A stretch of 64,000 nt of DNA from NCBI GenBank assembly GCA_963921195.1, contig OY992540.1, positions 76,497,337-76,561,336 on the forward strand, given 5' to 3'. Of the stretch, positions 33,138-44,720 are shown piece by piece. The notes under the pieces are model-generated. The model ran no database searches. It worked only from the letters and a program-made list of their open reading frames with translations, and was not told where the DNA came from. This DNA is from Pegoplata infirma (taxonomy: Eukaryota > Arthropoda > Insecta > Diptera > Anthomyiidae). The position numbers and the translations under genes were made by a program. How positions within the stretch are numbered: position 1 is the first letter of the stretch; the number at the start of each line of letters is the position of its first letter.

Positions 33138-34432
33138 TAATACCCTACACTAGAGATGGGCGCGTGAGTGATTTTTGACTCACACTCACTCACGCTCATG
33201 ACAGGAATTTTTGAATCACGCACACTCACTCACGACCATATTTTTTCTACTCACACTCACTCACCCTCACGTGAGTAAATTTAATAGAACTCATACTTAC
33301 TTGCACTCACGAAAGCTTCACTCACACTCACGTTGACTCACACACACGAAACTCTAATTTACACAACATTAAATTTTAAAAACTAAAATTTCAAAAAACT
33401 TTCAAAATTTTTATCAAAATTTAAAGTTCTGCGAAGTTTTATATTTTTTTTTTTGATTTTTCGGGACAAAATATTAAGTTAAGCCATATTTTACAATTTT
33501 GTTGCTGTTTTTTTTTGTACGAAAGGAAATATGATGGCAAAATAAATCACGCAAACTCACGCACACTCACTCACGCAAAAATCTTACTCACGCACAATCA
33601 CTCACGCAATATTTTTCTCCACTCACACTCACCCACAATCACGTGAGTAAAAATTAATTCAGTCACACTCACGCGTGATCACGCGTAAATCACGCTCTAA
33701 TCTGCTCATGTGCCCATCTCTACCCTACACAGGGTACAATAAATTTTTGCTGATGTTTGTAACTACCCGAGATATTATTCCTAGACCTACCATTAATTAT
33801 ATCAATCGACTTAGAATTACTTAGTAAATAGTTTTAGCAGTGTCCGTCCGTCCGACTGTCCGTCTGTCTGTCCGTGAAAACTTCTGCGCACGATAAAGGT
33901 CGAATTTTTTACTCGATTTGTCTGAATATTTAAATTTAAGCTTCTTTGGACTCAAGGTAGATCGCCATTGAAATTGAAAAAAACTGGTCCATGTGACTCT
34001 AATAACCGTAATCCAATAGGTATCCCGTCGAAATTTTTGTTGCATTCGAAATTTTTTTTGTATTCACAAATCACCATTGCAAATTTGAAAGGAATCGGGC
34101 TAGTTCTACTTGTAGCCCCCATACAAACCACCCTCCCGATATTCACATAAAACTCTCAAATTTCATGAAAATAGAAAATTTTTGTGCGTAACGCGTAACA
34201 CCATCGAATTTGATTATAACCAGAGCATTTTTGGATTTAGGCCCCATATAAAAATTTCGCCTGATATTCATGTAAAGCGGTTTATTGACAACAAATATAA
34301 GGCTTCTTCACTAAAAATTTATTTGTGAGTGTTTTCTGCACTTATTAAAGATTTGACAAAAGATAGACCCAATTGGTTCATGTTGGGGACTTGAGACCAA
34401 TTGTCCGGGAAACACTGGTGTAGGGTATTATA
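33138..34432 (+). mobile_element. mini-me-like element with nested hAT
   Basis: The head TTAATACCCTACAC is split at 33150 by a hAT element and resumes CCCTACACAGGGTAC. A core with GTCCGTCCGTCCGACTGTCC follows at 33841, and the end is GAAACACTGGTGTAGGGTAT near 34432. The usual GTCGGTCTTGACC/ACTTGTTTT tail is missing, so it is 3'-truncated. Confidence 0.75.
33151..33722. mobile_element. hAT-type element with CACTCACTCACG repeats, copy 1
   Basis: 8-bp target duplication CCCTACAC (33143-33150 and 33723-33730). Ends TAGAGATGGGCGCGTGAG and, inverted, TAGAGATGGGCACATGAG. Both subterminal zones are arrays of ACTCACACTCACTCACG-type repeats, with an AT-rich middle. 572 bp, no coding sequence. Confidence 0.92.
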
Positions 34433-34534
34433 TTTAAGAACACAACAACAATTTTTTCATTAAAGTCGAGCTCCACGATCCTTGTAAGTGATTGCTGATT
34501 TTATGTCAGCACACATACATAGATTCCGAGGTCC

Positions 34535-35425
34535 GAGGTCTTTGAATTACAATTGATCTTTTATACCCACCAACCACAGTATGGGGGTATATTCACTTTG
34601 TCATTCCATGTGTAACGCATCGAAATATCGTTCTAGGACCCTATAAAGTATATATATTATCGATCAGTGGTCGATTTTAGGACGTTCTAGCGACGTCCGT
34701 CCGTCTGTCCGTCCGTATGTCTGTGGAAGACACGATACAGTCCAAAATAAAATAGCTTTACCCCTGAAGTTTGGCACAAATATGTCTTATGTTCATAGGC
34801 TGCTTAAGTTCGGAGATGGGCAAAATGGAACCAGGGGGAAAAAAGTTTCCCCTTGAAGAACTAAACCAACCTCTAAAAAACTACATTTTTTTATCGGTTT
34901 TATTTTACTTTTTTAAGCAAATGAAACCTTTTTATGTCGAAAAAAGTTCTTAGCTCTGCACTTGGACCTCGGGGAGTAGAAAATTAGTTTTTTTCGATCC
35001 GCCCCCCACATGTTGGAGGGTATCAAAAGATTCTGCACAGCCGAATTTAAAACTCTTACATGATCGAATTTGAACTGATCTTTTTCACAATTGATTTATT
35101 TCGAAATACAATTGATCTTTTTCGAATTATATTTCATATTCTTCGAATTTCAATTGATCTTTTTCGAAATTTCGAATTACAATTAATCTTTTTCAAATTA
35201 CAATTGATCTTTTTCGAATTACAATTGATATATTTCGAATAACAATTGATCTTTTTCGAATTAAAATTGGAATCTATAAATTACAATTGATCTTTTTCGA
35301 ATTACAATAGATATTTTTTTAATAACAATTGATCTTTTTTCGAATAACGAATAAGAATTGAAATTTTCGAATTACAAATGGAATCTTCGAGTTACAATTG
35401 ATCTTTTTCGAATTATATCTGCAGG
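34535..35425 (+). repeat. Tandem array AATTACAATTGATCTTTTTCG
   Basis: About a dozen imperfect units of roughly 21-24 bp at 35075-35425, plus one unit at 34541-34560 left of an inserted mini-me-like element. The Ile/Phe/Leu-rich open frame at 35060-35242 is a product of the repeat. Confidence 0.8.
34558..35062 (+). mobile_element. mini-me-like element inside the tandem array
   Basis: Head ATACCCACCAACCACAGTATG, core GATTTTAGGACGTTCTAGCG, GTCCGTCCGTCTGTCCGTCC tract, and end GTTGGAGGGTATCAAAAG ... AAAACTCTTACATG. It lies between units of the AATTACAATTGAT array. Confidence 0.8.
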
Positions 35426-35458
35426 TGGTGTAGATCGAAAGTATTCAAAATATATTTT

Positions 35459-35519
35459 TTAACATTGTGGAGGGTACATATAGATTCGAAAAGGCTGAAT
35501 ATAAATTTGTTACTTGTTT
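35459..35519 (+). mobile_element. mini-me-like 3' tail fragment
   Basis: TTGTGGAGGGTACATATAG ... GTTACTTGTTTT matches the common tail. It is probably the end of an older copy that contains the AATTACAATTGAT array. Confidence 0.65.
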
Positions 35520-36510
35520 TCATTATCATACTAAATATTCACGCATGCTACAAAATCACATCAAAGGGAACCTAAATTTCTTAGTTTTGAAATAATCATA
35601 CATACCATAAGTGCTGGACGATAGCTGTCAACGGGGGAACAAAATCATATTTATTGAATTGTCGGTCATAGATGTGACCAATGATGACGATAGTTTTTCA
35701 TTAAATTATGCTGCTAAGGAAATTTCTCGTATGGCATATTCTGATTTTAATGAAATTTGAAAAAGCAGTGGAGAAAGGGTATGAAATGGACTTCTATTTT
35801 TTGTGTACAATGATGGGTTTCTTTTTGTGGGTTGTGGAATCCCAAATAATCCACAATTGGGATTCCTTCCCCTATTAGCCATATTATTAATTTGCTTTTT
35901 TTTTTTTTCAATCAACCAAAAAGCGAGGGAGGCTAAGAGAATACTACAGATCATCAGAAGAATAAAAACTTACAATTCCACATAGCGGATGAGTTATCCA
36001 TAAAATGACAGTTAACCAAACCCAAGCGAGACATTCCATAATTTAATCATGTATTTTATATTAAAGAATCGAGAAAAAATATATTTTTTTTTTTGCTTAA
36101 ATATAATCTTTTTTTGATTCTTTATTCAAACTTAATTAAATATTCATTCATGTTACTGATAAAATGTGTACGTAAGAATCCGAATTTAATGTTCATATGT
36201 ATTCTTTTCCTTTCTTTCTTCATAGCTATATTTCTTATAAGGGATTACATATTGGAACGATTGACTGCCTACTATGTCTTTGGTGAAAGCTGGCTTACAA
36301 TTAGTTGACTGATAAATTTATGTATTAAACATAAATCGTGATTCGTCATGTCAATCTTATGATAAACGATCATTGAGTTATGTGATTTGGTGAATTTATT
36401 TGAAAACTATTGAAGAAAATATCGAACTGTAAGATGCCAGTGAACAGTCACATGTATGTATATTGCAAAAATTCGTGATCATGTATATTTCTTTAAATTT
36501 AATACACTTA
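35520..36510. other. Unassigned stretch
   Basis: No gene supported. Open frames of 60-80 codons (35706-35954 minus, 35803-35985 and 36093-36308 plus) overlap on both strands and lack conserved motifs or splice context. The base composition is less homopolymeric than in the surrounding elements, so it may be older single-copy DNA. Confidence 0.45.
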
Positions 36511-36818
36511 AAGCTATGTTTACACCATACCACTGAGTCGTATGATTTTTATGAAAAAGCAATGTTTTTTATAGCATAATTTTAGGCGTGTAGTAAATAC
36601 ATGATTGTTATTAAAAAGCGACATACATTTTGATAAATTTATAAACAAAGATAACCATTTATTTAATCTTAAGTTTAAAAATTTAGCAATATGTAAAGTT
36701 TTCTGTCGCTTTGAAATAACAATCCTATATGTATTACACTCCTAAAACTATGCTATAAAAAAATCTTGCTTTTTAATGAAAATCATATGACTCAGTGGTA
36801 TGGTGTAAACATAGCTTA
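36511..36818. mobile_element. Short foldback MITE
   Basis: Terminal arms AAGCTATGTTTACACCATAC and its inverse at 36780-36818, extending through CACTGAGTC.TATGATTTT. The flanks contain CTTAA on the left and TTAAG on the right, so a TTAA or TA target is possible, but the duplication cannot be fixed to the base. Confidence 0.8.
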
Positions 36819-37126
36819 AGCGGTAAATGAAAATTATGTAGAAACCACATTAGGGCAGATGCGATGGTGGCAAAATGGTGTGCTTCGTCGCTTTCTCGTC
36901 CATTGGCAAAACTATTTTGCTACTCGTAATGGGCAGGAGTCTTTCCCTTATGCTGGAAAGTGGTCCACGTCCAGCCAATTCCCAAAAAGAATAAGGCTAC
37001 GAACCCGGAGAATTGCCACCTAATAAATGATTAATCACCACCTTGTAATTAATCTAGAGTACAATTCACTTTTGTGCGATCAACAGTATGGCTTTCGTAG
37101 AAGTCGTTCTACGGGAGACCTTTTAG

Positions 37127-39337
37127 CAGTGGCGTATACAGGGGGGGGGTCCGGGGGCCCGGGCCCGGCCCCCTCGAAATGATTTCACAAATTTCAGGAT
37201 TTGGTATCAAATAAAAAGTACAATGTTAAAAAACTTCATAAAAAAATCTGAAAACATTTAAGAATCTAAAATTTTTTGAAGAGAAATGTTTTAAAACTGA
37301 AAATTTTTCTGTTAAAAAATCTTAAAATCTGAAAAAAATTTTTTAGAATTTGAAACTTTATAACTTAGGATTCTAATGAAAAAATAACTTAGAACCTGAA
37401 GTTTTATGTAAACAAAAAATGGACCTAATTGTAAGCAAAATGTAGTCAAATCTTAAAATGCGATTTTGTCATTTAGAAAAATGTCTCAAAACGAGACTAT
37501 TTCTTAAAAAAATTTTTTCTCAGAATCTAAAACTTTTATAAAAAATGTCTGAGAATCTAACTAAGACTTTTTCTATAGGAATAATGCCTTAAAATATTAG
37601 CCTTTTTCGCAGAATATAAGACCTTTTCTATAGGAAAAATGTCTCAGAATCTGGTACTTTTTCTATTAGAAATTTTCAGAATCTGAGGCTTTTCGAAATG
37701 AAAAAAGTTTCAGAATCTGAGGCTTTTCTATATGAGAAATGTTTTAGAATCTGGGAACTTTCTATAGGAAAAATGTCTCTGAATCTGAAAAATGTCTCAA
37801 AATCTGAGATTTTTTCTATAAAAAAAATCTTAAAATCTGAGGTTTTTCTATATGAAAAGTGTTTTAAAAGCTGAGAACTTTCTATAGGAATAATGTCTCT
37901 GAATCTGAGAATTTTTCTTACAATCAGGAAAATGTCTCAGAATTTTAGACTTTTTTTATGAAAAATCTTTCAGAATCAACGAATTTTTCTTAAGGAAAAT
38001 TATCTCAAAATCAAATAAAGGAAAAATGTCTCAGAGACACAAGGTGAGACATTTTGTATAGAAAAATGCTCAAAATCTGAAACTTTCTATTTTAAAAATA
38101 TATTTTTCTATAAGAATAGTGTCTCAAAATTTGAGTATTTTGCTATTTGAAATATATTTCAAATCTGAGACTTTTTCTTTAGGAAAATTTTCTCAGAATC
38201 TTAGGCTTTTTCTATTTGAAAAATGTTTCAGAATCTGGCACTTTTCTATAGTCAAAATGTTTCAGAATCTGAGACTTGTTCTACAGGAAAAGTGATTAAG
38301 CATCTTAGACATTTTCAATAGGAAAAATGTGTCAGAATCTAAGAAATTTTCTGTAGAAAAAATGTCTGAGAACCTGAGACATTTTCTATAGGAAAAATGT
38401 CGAATAATCTGAGACTTTTTCTGTAAGAAACATGTCGAAGAATCTGAGACTTTTTCTATAAGAATCTGAGACTTTTTGTAGGAAAAATGTCTCAGAATTA
38501 GAAACTTTTTCTATAGAAAAAATGTCTGAGAACCGGAGACATTTTCTATAGGAAAAATGTCGAATAATCTGAGACTTTTTCTGTAAGAAACATGTCGAAG
38601 AATCGGAGACTTTTCTATAAGAATCTGAGACTTTTTCTATAGGAAAAATGTCTAAGAATCTTAGACCGTTTCTATAGGAAAAATGTTTTAGAATCTAAGA
38701 CTTTTTATACTGTTTTCTTTTTAAAAAGTTCTCAGAATCTGAATCATTTTATTTATAGAAAAAGTGAAGATTTTCTCAGAATCTAAAATTTTTTGTGTGA
38801 AATGTTGTAGAATCTGAGAAAATGTGCTAAACTAGAAATATCTCAGATTATGGGAAAATGTCTTACAATCGGAGTCTTTTCTTTTGGAAAAGTATTTTAT
38901 GATTATGTTTATAGAATCAATTTCTAAACTGAATTTTTCGAGAAACGTTTTCCATTGGAAATATGATTTAGAGTCTTTGACTTTTTCTATTACAAAATCT
39001 GTCTTAATTGCAAATTGTGATAGAATCTTAGACTTTTCTTTGAAAAAATTTCAGATAATCTTCTTTGTAAAAATGTTTCAGCATCTAATAAAATTCGCAC
39101 TTTAAAAAAATGCTTAAGTCTCTCAGAAAATTCTAAAATATAAAAAAAATCTTAATTTCCCCCCAAACGGTGGTAAACTTACACAAAAATGAAGATTCTC
39201 ATTGTGTTACATTCAGTTCAAGGAAAAGATCGGGAAAAATTCTAAAACATGTGCTGTTATGTAAATTTTTTGTAAAAAAAAAAAAAATAAAAATAATGTT
39301 GAGCCCCCACCGAAATAAAATCCTGGATACGCCCCTG
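37127..39337. mobile_element. hAT-type element with TCTCAG repeats, inside the reverse transcriptase
   Basis: 8-bp target duplication CCTTTTAG (37119-37126 and 39338-39345). Ends CAGTGGCGTATACAGG and, inverted, CAGGGGCGTATCCAGG. From about 37470 to 39120 it is filled by some fifty decayed copies of GAAAAATGTCTCAGAATCTG-type palindromes with CTATAG spacers, the same form as the edges of array I in the MADF gene intron. 2211 bp, no transposase. Confidence 0.92.
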
Positions 39338-39591
39338 CCTTTTAGCGTTGCTTTTGAAACGTTGGAGTCATTATATTCACAAATTTGGCGTAAGCGAAGT
39401 GGTTGCTTTAGATATTTCCAAGGCGTTAGATTGTGTGTGGCGCGGGGCACTCAATTCGAAGCTTTTTGCTTTTGGTGTCGGTAGTGATTTATCTTGATTT
39501 ATATCGAGCTTTCTTGGATACCGTACTATAAGTGTTGTAAAAGATGAATTCTCATCAGATGAGTTCGGGCTAAATTCAGGGGTACCGCAAG

Positions 39592-39702
39592 CATAGTTGG
39601 GCAATGATAGAAATTTGTATGGAATAATGATTCAATGAAATCGATTTCATTGAGCATTTTATATGAAAAAATCAATGACTCAATGATTAGGGCCCAACTC
39701 TG
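39592..39702. mobile_element. 111-bp hAT-type MITE
   Basis: 8-bp target duplication ACCGCAAG (39584-39591 and 39703-39710). Ends CATAGTTGGGC and, inverted, CAGAGTTGGGC. The interior repeats TCAATGA / TCATTGA motifs. It interrupts the SGVPQG codons of the reverse transcriptase relic. Confidence 0.92.
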
Positions 39703-40149
39703 ACCGCAAGGTTTGTTCTTTCTCCTACATTTTTTCTTATTTTTCTTAACGACCATCTTAGAAAAACTTCTAATCCTATCTATTCTTTTGCAGGTGAGAA
39801 AAACATTTGTTATTCATTTTCCTTTAATCATAGACCAAGCCTTACTGAGGTTGAACACGAATGAAACACCCAATCATGAATTTTCAGTCATCGCCGAGTA
39901 GGGTCTTGCGAATAGTGTCTATTGTGATTGCTCTTGTTGTATGTTGACCAACAGATGATTTGTGGAATCTGCTTCATCTGTATCCATGAGTGGTATAGCT
40001 ATTAAGGAATCTAGACTATCTAGGCATTCAAGCTCGTCGGTATCAACACTCCTAAGATGTTGAGTTTTGATACCGACAAATCAGAGGGATTATGAAGTTG
40101 TAGTAGAAAGCGACTTGTAATGGTACAATTTTCGACAAATCCGACATAA

Positions 40150-40700
40150 GTTATTTGACTGCACCTTTATCAGGGTGTCGCTCAGGGTATCGCTCAGGGT
40201 GTTTTCTTATGAGACTATGCTCAGTAATTATAGCAAAAATTGTCGAAATCTCTCCCCTTGGGAGCGAAAATAGCTCACTTGTTCGCTTTTGATTAATATA
40301 AGGCCTAATCTGTCGTGAAGTCTCATTGGTCCATCCATTTGCACATCTCTGATTGTTCTCCCTCACGGAAGTTTCTAGAGGTATATCAACAGGTTTCAAT
40401 TCCGTAGATACCTGTTAGGTAGTTCCCAGTCATGCAAGTTCATTTGCTTTACGATTCCCTGAAATGCCTCTGTGCCACATATAAGTCGTATGTAAAACTG
40501 CTTGGCCTTATCATTCAAAGACGTGCGCAAGTTAAGCACAGATCATGTTTACTGCAACATTGACTGCAGGGACATGACCGCGGCTGTTGACAAGACATTG
40601 CTTATCAAACAGCCAGCCAGTCTCTTTATTGCCAGCATCTCTGCCTCATAATCACTGCAATGGGGTGGTTAGCACAAGCTGTCACGAATAGACTTCGAAG
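40150..40700 (-). pseudogene. Non-LTR retrotransposon RNase H and C-terminal relic
   Basis: Read on the minus strand from 40700: CSDYEAEMLAIKRLAGCLI resembles the second acidic segment of a retrotransposon RNase H domain. After decay, DIPLETSVRENNQRCANGW and RTSELFSLPRGEISTIFAII resemble the conserved segment that follows RNase H in fly jockey-like elements. It is convergent with the relic at 36850-40090, so it is a separate insertion. Confidence 0.65.
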
Positions 40701-42846
40701 CAGATTGTGGAGGACCTACTACTCCGAATGCCACTAATCCAAAACTCCCTAGATGATATCAAAGTGTAGCTTAAAAAGGCACATAGAAGAAGCTCAAGAT
40801 CACGCTATGACCACAATCGCTACTTATCCATGCTATACAGTCGAATTTCCGACGATACTGGATAATGCCTGGTGAATGAGGGTTTATAATGCAATCGTAT
40901 GTGTAGTTTGAAGAGCTCAAGTAATGCACATCGATGGCATTTTCTGTACATCCGTGATAACTTCATTTTTTGTCTTCTAAGAAGGTCACCAGCCAATGAT
41001 TCCATAAAGCAGAATCGGAATCAACACTGCTATATAAATACTGTGAATGACTCTAGGGCTTATACCAAATCGTTTTCAAATGTCCCTTTTCCAGAAATAT
41101 GAAGCAATCGTTACTTTTCTCACCCGTTTCGCAGTGTTACGCCTACAATCCAACTTCCTATTTAGATCAATGTTGGCATATTTATTATTTCCGAAGTAAA
41201 GCAATCTTCCGGCTTGAAAAGTTACAACAGATGGTGGATACCAAGTAGCTGAAACGGACAAGCTTACAATAGAGGTATTTGAACAAGAATATACCCTACT
41301 GATTTCGATACACCAATCAAAAATATAATGTGTTTGTAACTTTAGATTCAAAAACTTCAAAATGTCGTTGTTCAGGTCAAAACTAATTCCATACCAGTAA
41401 TTCTGAATGCATGTATGTATCTATTAGTATGTCTCTGTTCTCAAGAATTTCTTGTTAATACATCCTTAAAAGTTTAACAATTCTTAGTTAACGTTCTTAA
41501 AGTTCTTAAAGAAAGATGCCTATAGAATTCTAATGAATGGTGATAAATTTTCCACAAATTGTGCATCCAAAAACCGCAACAGACACACTTAAAAATCCAA
41601 GCAACCAACCAACCCATGAACACAGAAGTATGTTTGAAGAAATAAACAGAAGCTCTCAACATAACCAACCGTAAGTACAATACGAGACGAGGAAAATATT
41701 TATCAAGAAAAGTCATCAAAGATCGATTGGCATACAACCCATTCTCACTATAGTCATATGAATAACATTGGACGGATGGGATGGTAGGCTGGTTGGTTAT
41801 TTGGTATTGTTAAAGTTGTATGCCCCAAAGAGAAATGCTGCTGCTTCTGCTGCTGTTGCTTCTGTGTTGTATGTACTTTGAATAATAATTGGGATTTAAT
41901 GGTCATAAAACATTAAACCTCCATATAAAAAAATACTCAATGCTATAAACAACTACCATTCATCTTTGGTCTAAAACCAAGAGTTTAAAGTCATCAAGAA
42001 AAGAAAAAAAAACAAAGAAACCAGACATGGAAAAAAGAAAGAAGACATGGGTTTTCGAGTTTAATGGTGACAACTTTTCTGATTCTTAACCATCTTTTCT
42101 TTTGTATTTTCTTACAATTCATTCAATTGTATTGGTTGGTGATTTGTAACGGACATTATATTCTGTCAATTGTTCATATGAATGGTATTTTTGTATGTAA
42201 TTGTATGCATGTTGTGTTTGTATGTTGCAAGAACCAATTCATTCAATTTCAATTCAGGCATTGACTTCACCAACCAACCAAATAAAGATCTATTCTTGCA
42301 GTCATCACAATACCACCATCATTATCCCAGCAAAAAAAAATTGAAAAGTTTTTTCATCAACTGTTTTTTAAACACAGTTTTTAAATTAAATTCAATGATA
42401 GTTGGAAATTTGTGGTCAAGATTCCAATCACCAATGACTGGTCCTGAGACATCGTCATAGACAGAACTGATATACATACATATATCTTTTTATTAACGGC
42501 TCAAAGAAGAAAATAGGGAGAAATTTTTTTTGACATTTGACGTGAATTTGTAGATGTTGAGAGTGCCAGGAAAAACGTACACATTAGCAAATAGAAGTCT
42601 TTTTCCAAATATGTATGGTTTGACCAAAGAAGGATTTATCTTTATAGTGAGTTGTACGTTCCACACACTCATAAAAGTTTTACAGTTACTGTTTCACAGT
42701 CAAACAAATAGTTTTCGTTTTAGTTAATATTAAAAGAAAATTCGTTTGTTTCACATACAAATATTCTAAACAACTTTTTGAACGTTTATTCAAATACATA
42801 ACTGTCTTTTAAATAAAATGTTCCGTAACGTTTGTTTTTTTCAGTT
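40701..42846. other. No gene supported; relatively complex sequence
   Basis: Part of 40800-41360 may continue the minus-strand retroelement (the minus frame has CRRNTAKRVRKVTIASYF), but this is too weak to call. From 41430 to 42840 the sequence has balanced composition, a GCTGCTGCTTCTGCTGCTG stretch near 41840 and no element ends, so it may be single-copy host DNA. Open frames of 60-92 codons lack motifs. Confidence 0.4.
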
Positions 42847-43131
42847 CCCGGCTAAAAATAAATGTATATGTTCATATATGCTTATATAAAGATCTTTATA
42901 TGATCATATATGACTTATATGGAAACATATATGTGATCATATATGCAAGAAACGATCCCATATATGTGGTCGTATTTAAAATATGTGCCATATATGATAT
43001 CATATATGGAACCATATATGCTATCATAAAATGTTAAATTTGAACCAGAATTACAAAATAAAAGTTTTTTAGGTTAAAATTATATTATTACTTTACCATC
43101 GATTGACATGCATAAAAAAATTTTAGAAAAG

Positions 43132-44720
43132 GTAAGTTTTCATTAATATGTATTTAGAATTTTAAAATCATATGTATTATTTTTTTCCAGTTCATCGTCA
43201 TACCAAGTAAAAGCGTGGACTTTTTTTATCCAAAACAAGATCCTATTTAAATTAAGTAAATGTGTGTCGCAAATACAATATTATTGAGTACTTTGATATT
43301 GAATAAAATTAAACTACGCAGCTTCGTTAATCTCGTACAACTTGTATGTGGAGAGGGCATATGCACCACCAATATGTTTTCACTACGATTGCAATACTGC
43401 AAACTATTTTGAAATCCCTTAATGTTGCCATAGCAAATTGGAAATGAAAAGACCGTATAGGCAGTTTTGAGGCCGAGTTACGTTAAGCTTGCTCAACTTG
43501 GAGAAGAGGACATTTGCACCACCAGAACTGTTATTACTACACTATAAATTACTTTGAAGTTCCATTTCCAATAGAAAATTGGAAATGGAAAGAAGGTATA
43601 AGAAGTTTGGAGGCCGAGTTACTAGTTGAAGAAAATTTAACCATGCGGAGCTACGTTAAGCTCGCTCAACTTGGAGGAGAGCGCATATACACCACCCTAA
43701 CGCTATCACTACGGTTCCAACACTACAAACTATTTTGAAAACGCTTACTTTCGCCATAGCAAATCGAAATGAAAAGAAGGTTTGATCAGTTTTAATGTTG
43801 AGTAACGATTTGGGAAGGACAACGTTTTTACTTGCAATTACAAGAAATCTGTCAATAAGCGAAATCGACAACCTGGCACATTGTCGCCATGATGTAAATT
43901 TACATGAAAAAAAAAAATGTTGGAAAAGGTAAGCTTTCATTAATATGTATTTGAATTTTAAAATCATGTTTTAATTTTTTCCAGTTCATCGTCATAACAA
44001 GTTTAAGCGTGGACATTTTATTCCAAAACAAGATCATATTCAAAATGAGTAAATGTAAATACGTCGCAAATACAATATTATTTAGTAATTTGATGTTGAA
44101 GAAAATTAAACTACGCAGCTTCGTTAATCTCGTGCAACTTGGTGGAGAGGTCATATGCACCACCATAATGTTGTCACTACGATTGCAATACTGCAAACTA
44201 TTTTAAAAACCATTAATGTCGCCATAGCAAATTGGAAATGGAAAGATCGTATAAGCAGTTTTAAGGCCGAGTTAAGTTAAGCTCACTCAACTTGGAGAAG
44301 AGGACATATGCACCACCAGAAATGTTATCAATACGATTCCAACACTATAAATTATTTTGAAATCCCATACTGTCGCAATAGCAAATTGGAAATGGAAAGA
44401 ACGTATAAGTTTGGAGGCCGAGTTACTATTTAAAGAAAATTCAGCCATGAGGAGCTACGTTAAGCTCGCTCAAGATGGAGGAGAGGGCATATGCACCACC
44501 ATAACGTTATCACTACGGTTCCAACACTACAAAATATTTTAAAATCGCTTACTGTCGCCATAGAAAATTGAAATGAAAAAAACGTATCATCAGTTTTAAG
44601 GTTGAGTAACGATTTCGAAAAGACAACGTTTTTACTTACAATCACACGAAAGCTGTCAATTAGCGAAAGTGACAACCTGGCACATTGTCGCCATGATGTA
44701 AGTAAAAATAGTTTCTTATC
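43132..44720 (+). repeat. Higher-order tandem repeat, two 797-bp units of related subunits
   Basis: Unit 1 starts at 43132 and unit 2 at 43929. Each holds three related about 160-bp subunits (centred near 43370, 43520, 43690 and 44150, 44320, 44500) sharing GCTCAACTTGGAGAAGAGG then CATATGCACCACC. A fourth segment ends CACATTGTCGCCATGATGTAA. The subunits end in conserved ...CTATTTTGA or TTTTAA stops. Each unit opens with an intron-like segment: GTAAGT/GTAAGC, 56-59 bp, then a TTTTTTCCAG acceptor. Confidence 0.85.
43917..44206 (+). CDS. Possible spliced small ORF inside the higher-order repeat
   Basis: If the GTAAGC...TTTTTTCCAG segment (43929-43984) is removed, ATG at 43917 opens a 77-codon frame (MLEK, then FIVITSLSVDILFQNK, ending LRSFVNLVQLGGE ... 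YCKLF) with TAA at 44204-44206. Other subunits keep the same C-terminal frame: RSYVKLAQLGGE ... LSLRFQHYKLF at 43640-43738 and RSYVKLAQDGGE ... at 44448-44542. Between those two, one indel is exactly 3 bp. No known domain. It could be a captured host exon or chance. Confidence 0.22.

Larger units (their letters stand above)
36850..40090 (+). pseudogene. Non-LTR retrotransposon reverse transcriptase relic (jockey-like)
   Basis: Three + strand segments read in order as one decayed reverse transcriptase. First 36850-37126: SPLAKLFCYS, GVFPLCWKVVHVQPIPKKNK and DQQYGFRRSRSTGDLLA. Second, after 39338: VVALDISKALDCVWRGALNS, SSFLGYRTISVV and NSGVPQ. Third, after 39703: FSFNHRPSLTEVEHE-type sequence and MSGIAIKES. 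These match the QYGFR..RST, DI.KAFD.V and SGVPQG motifs of jockey-clade enzymes. The first and third segments carry stops or shifts, and the catalytic ADD motif is not preserved. Two hAT elements separate the segments. Confidence 0.82.

Noticed and set aside
35060..35242. 60-codon Ile/Phe/Leu-rich frame
   Set aside because: It is a translation of the AATTACAATTGATCTTTTTCG tandem array.
41474..42460. Several 60-92 codon frames as a host gene
   Set aside because: Frames overlap on both strands, start and end without splice signals, and show no recognisable domain. The region may be host DNA, but no gene can be supported.
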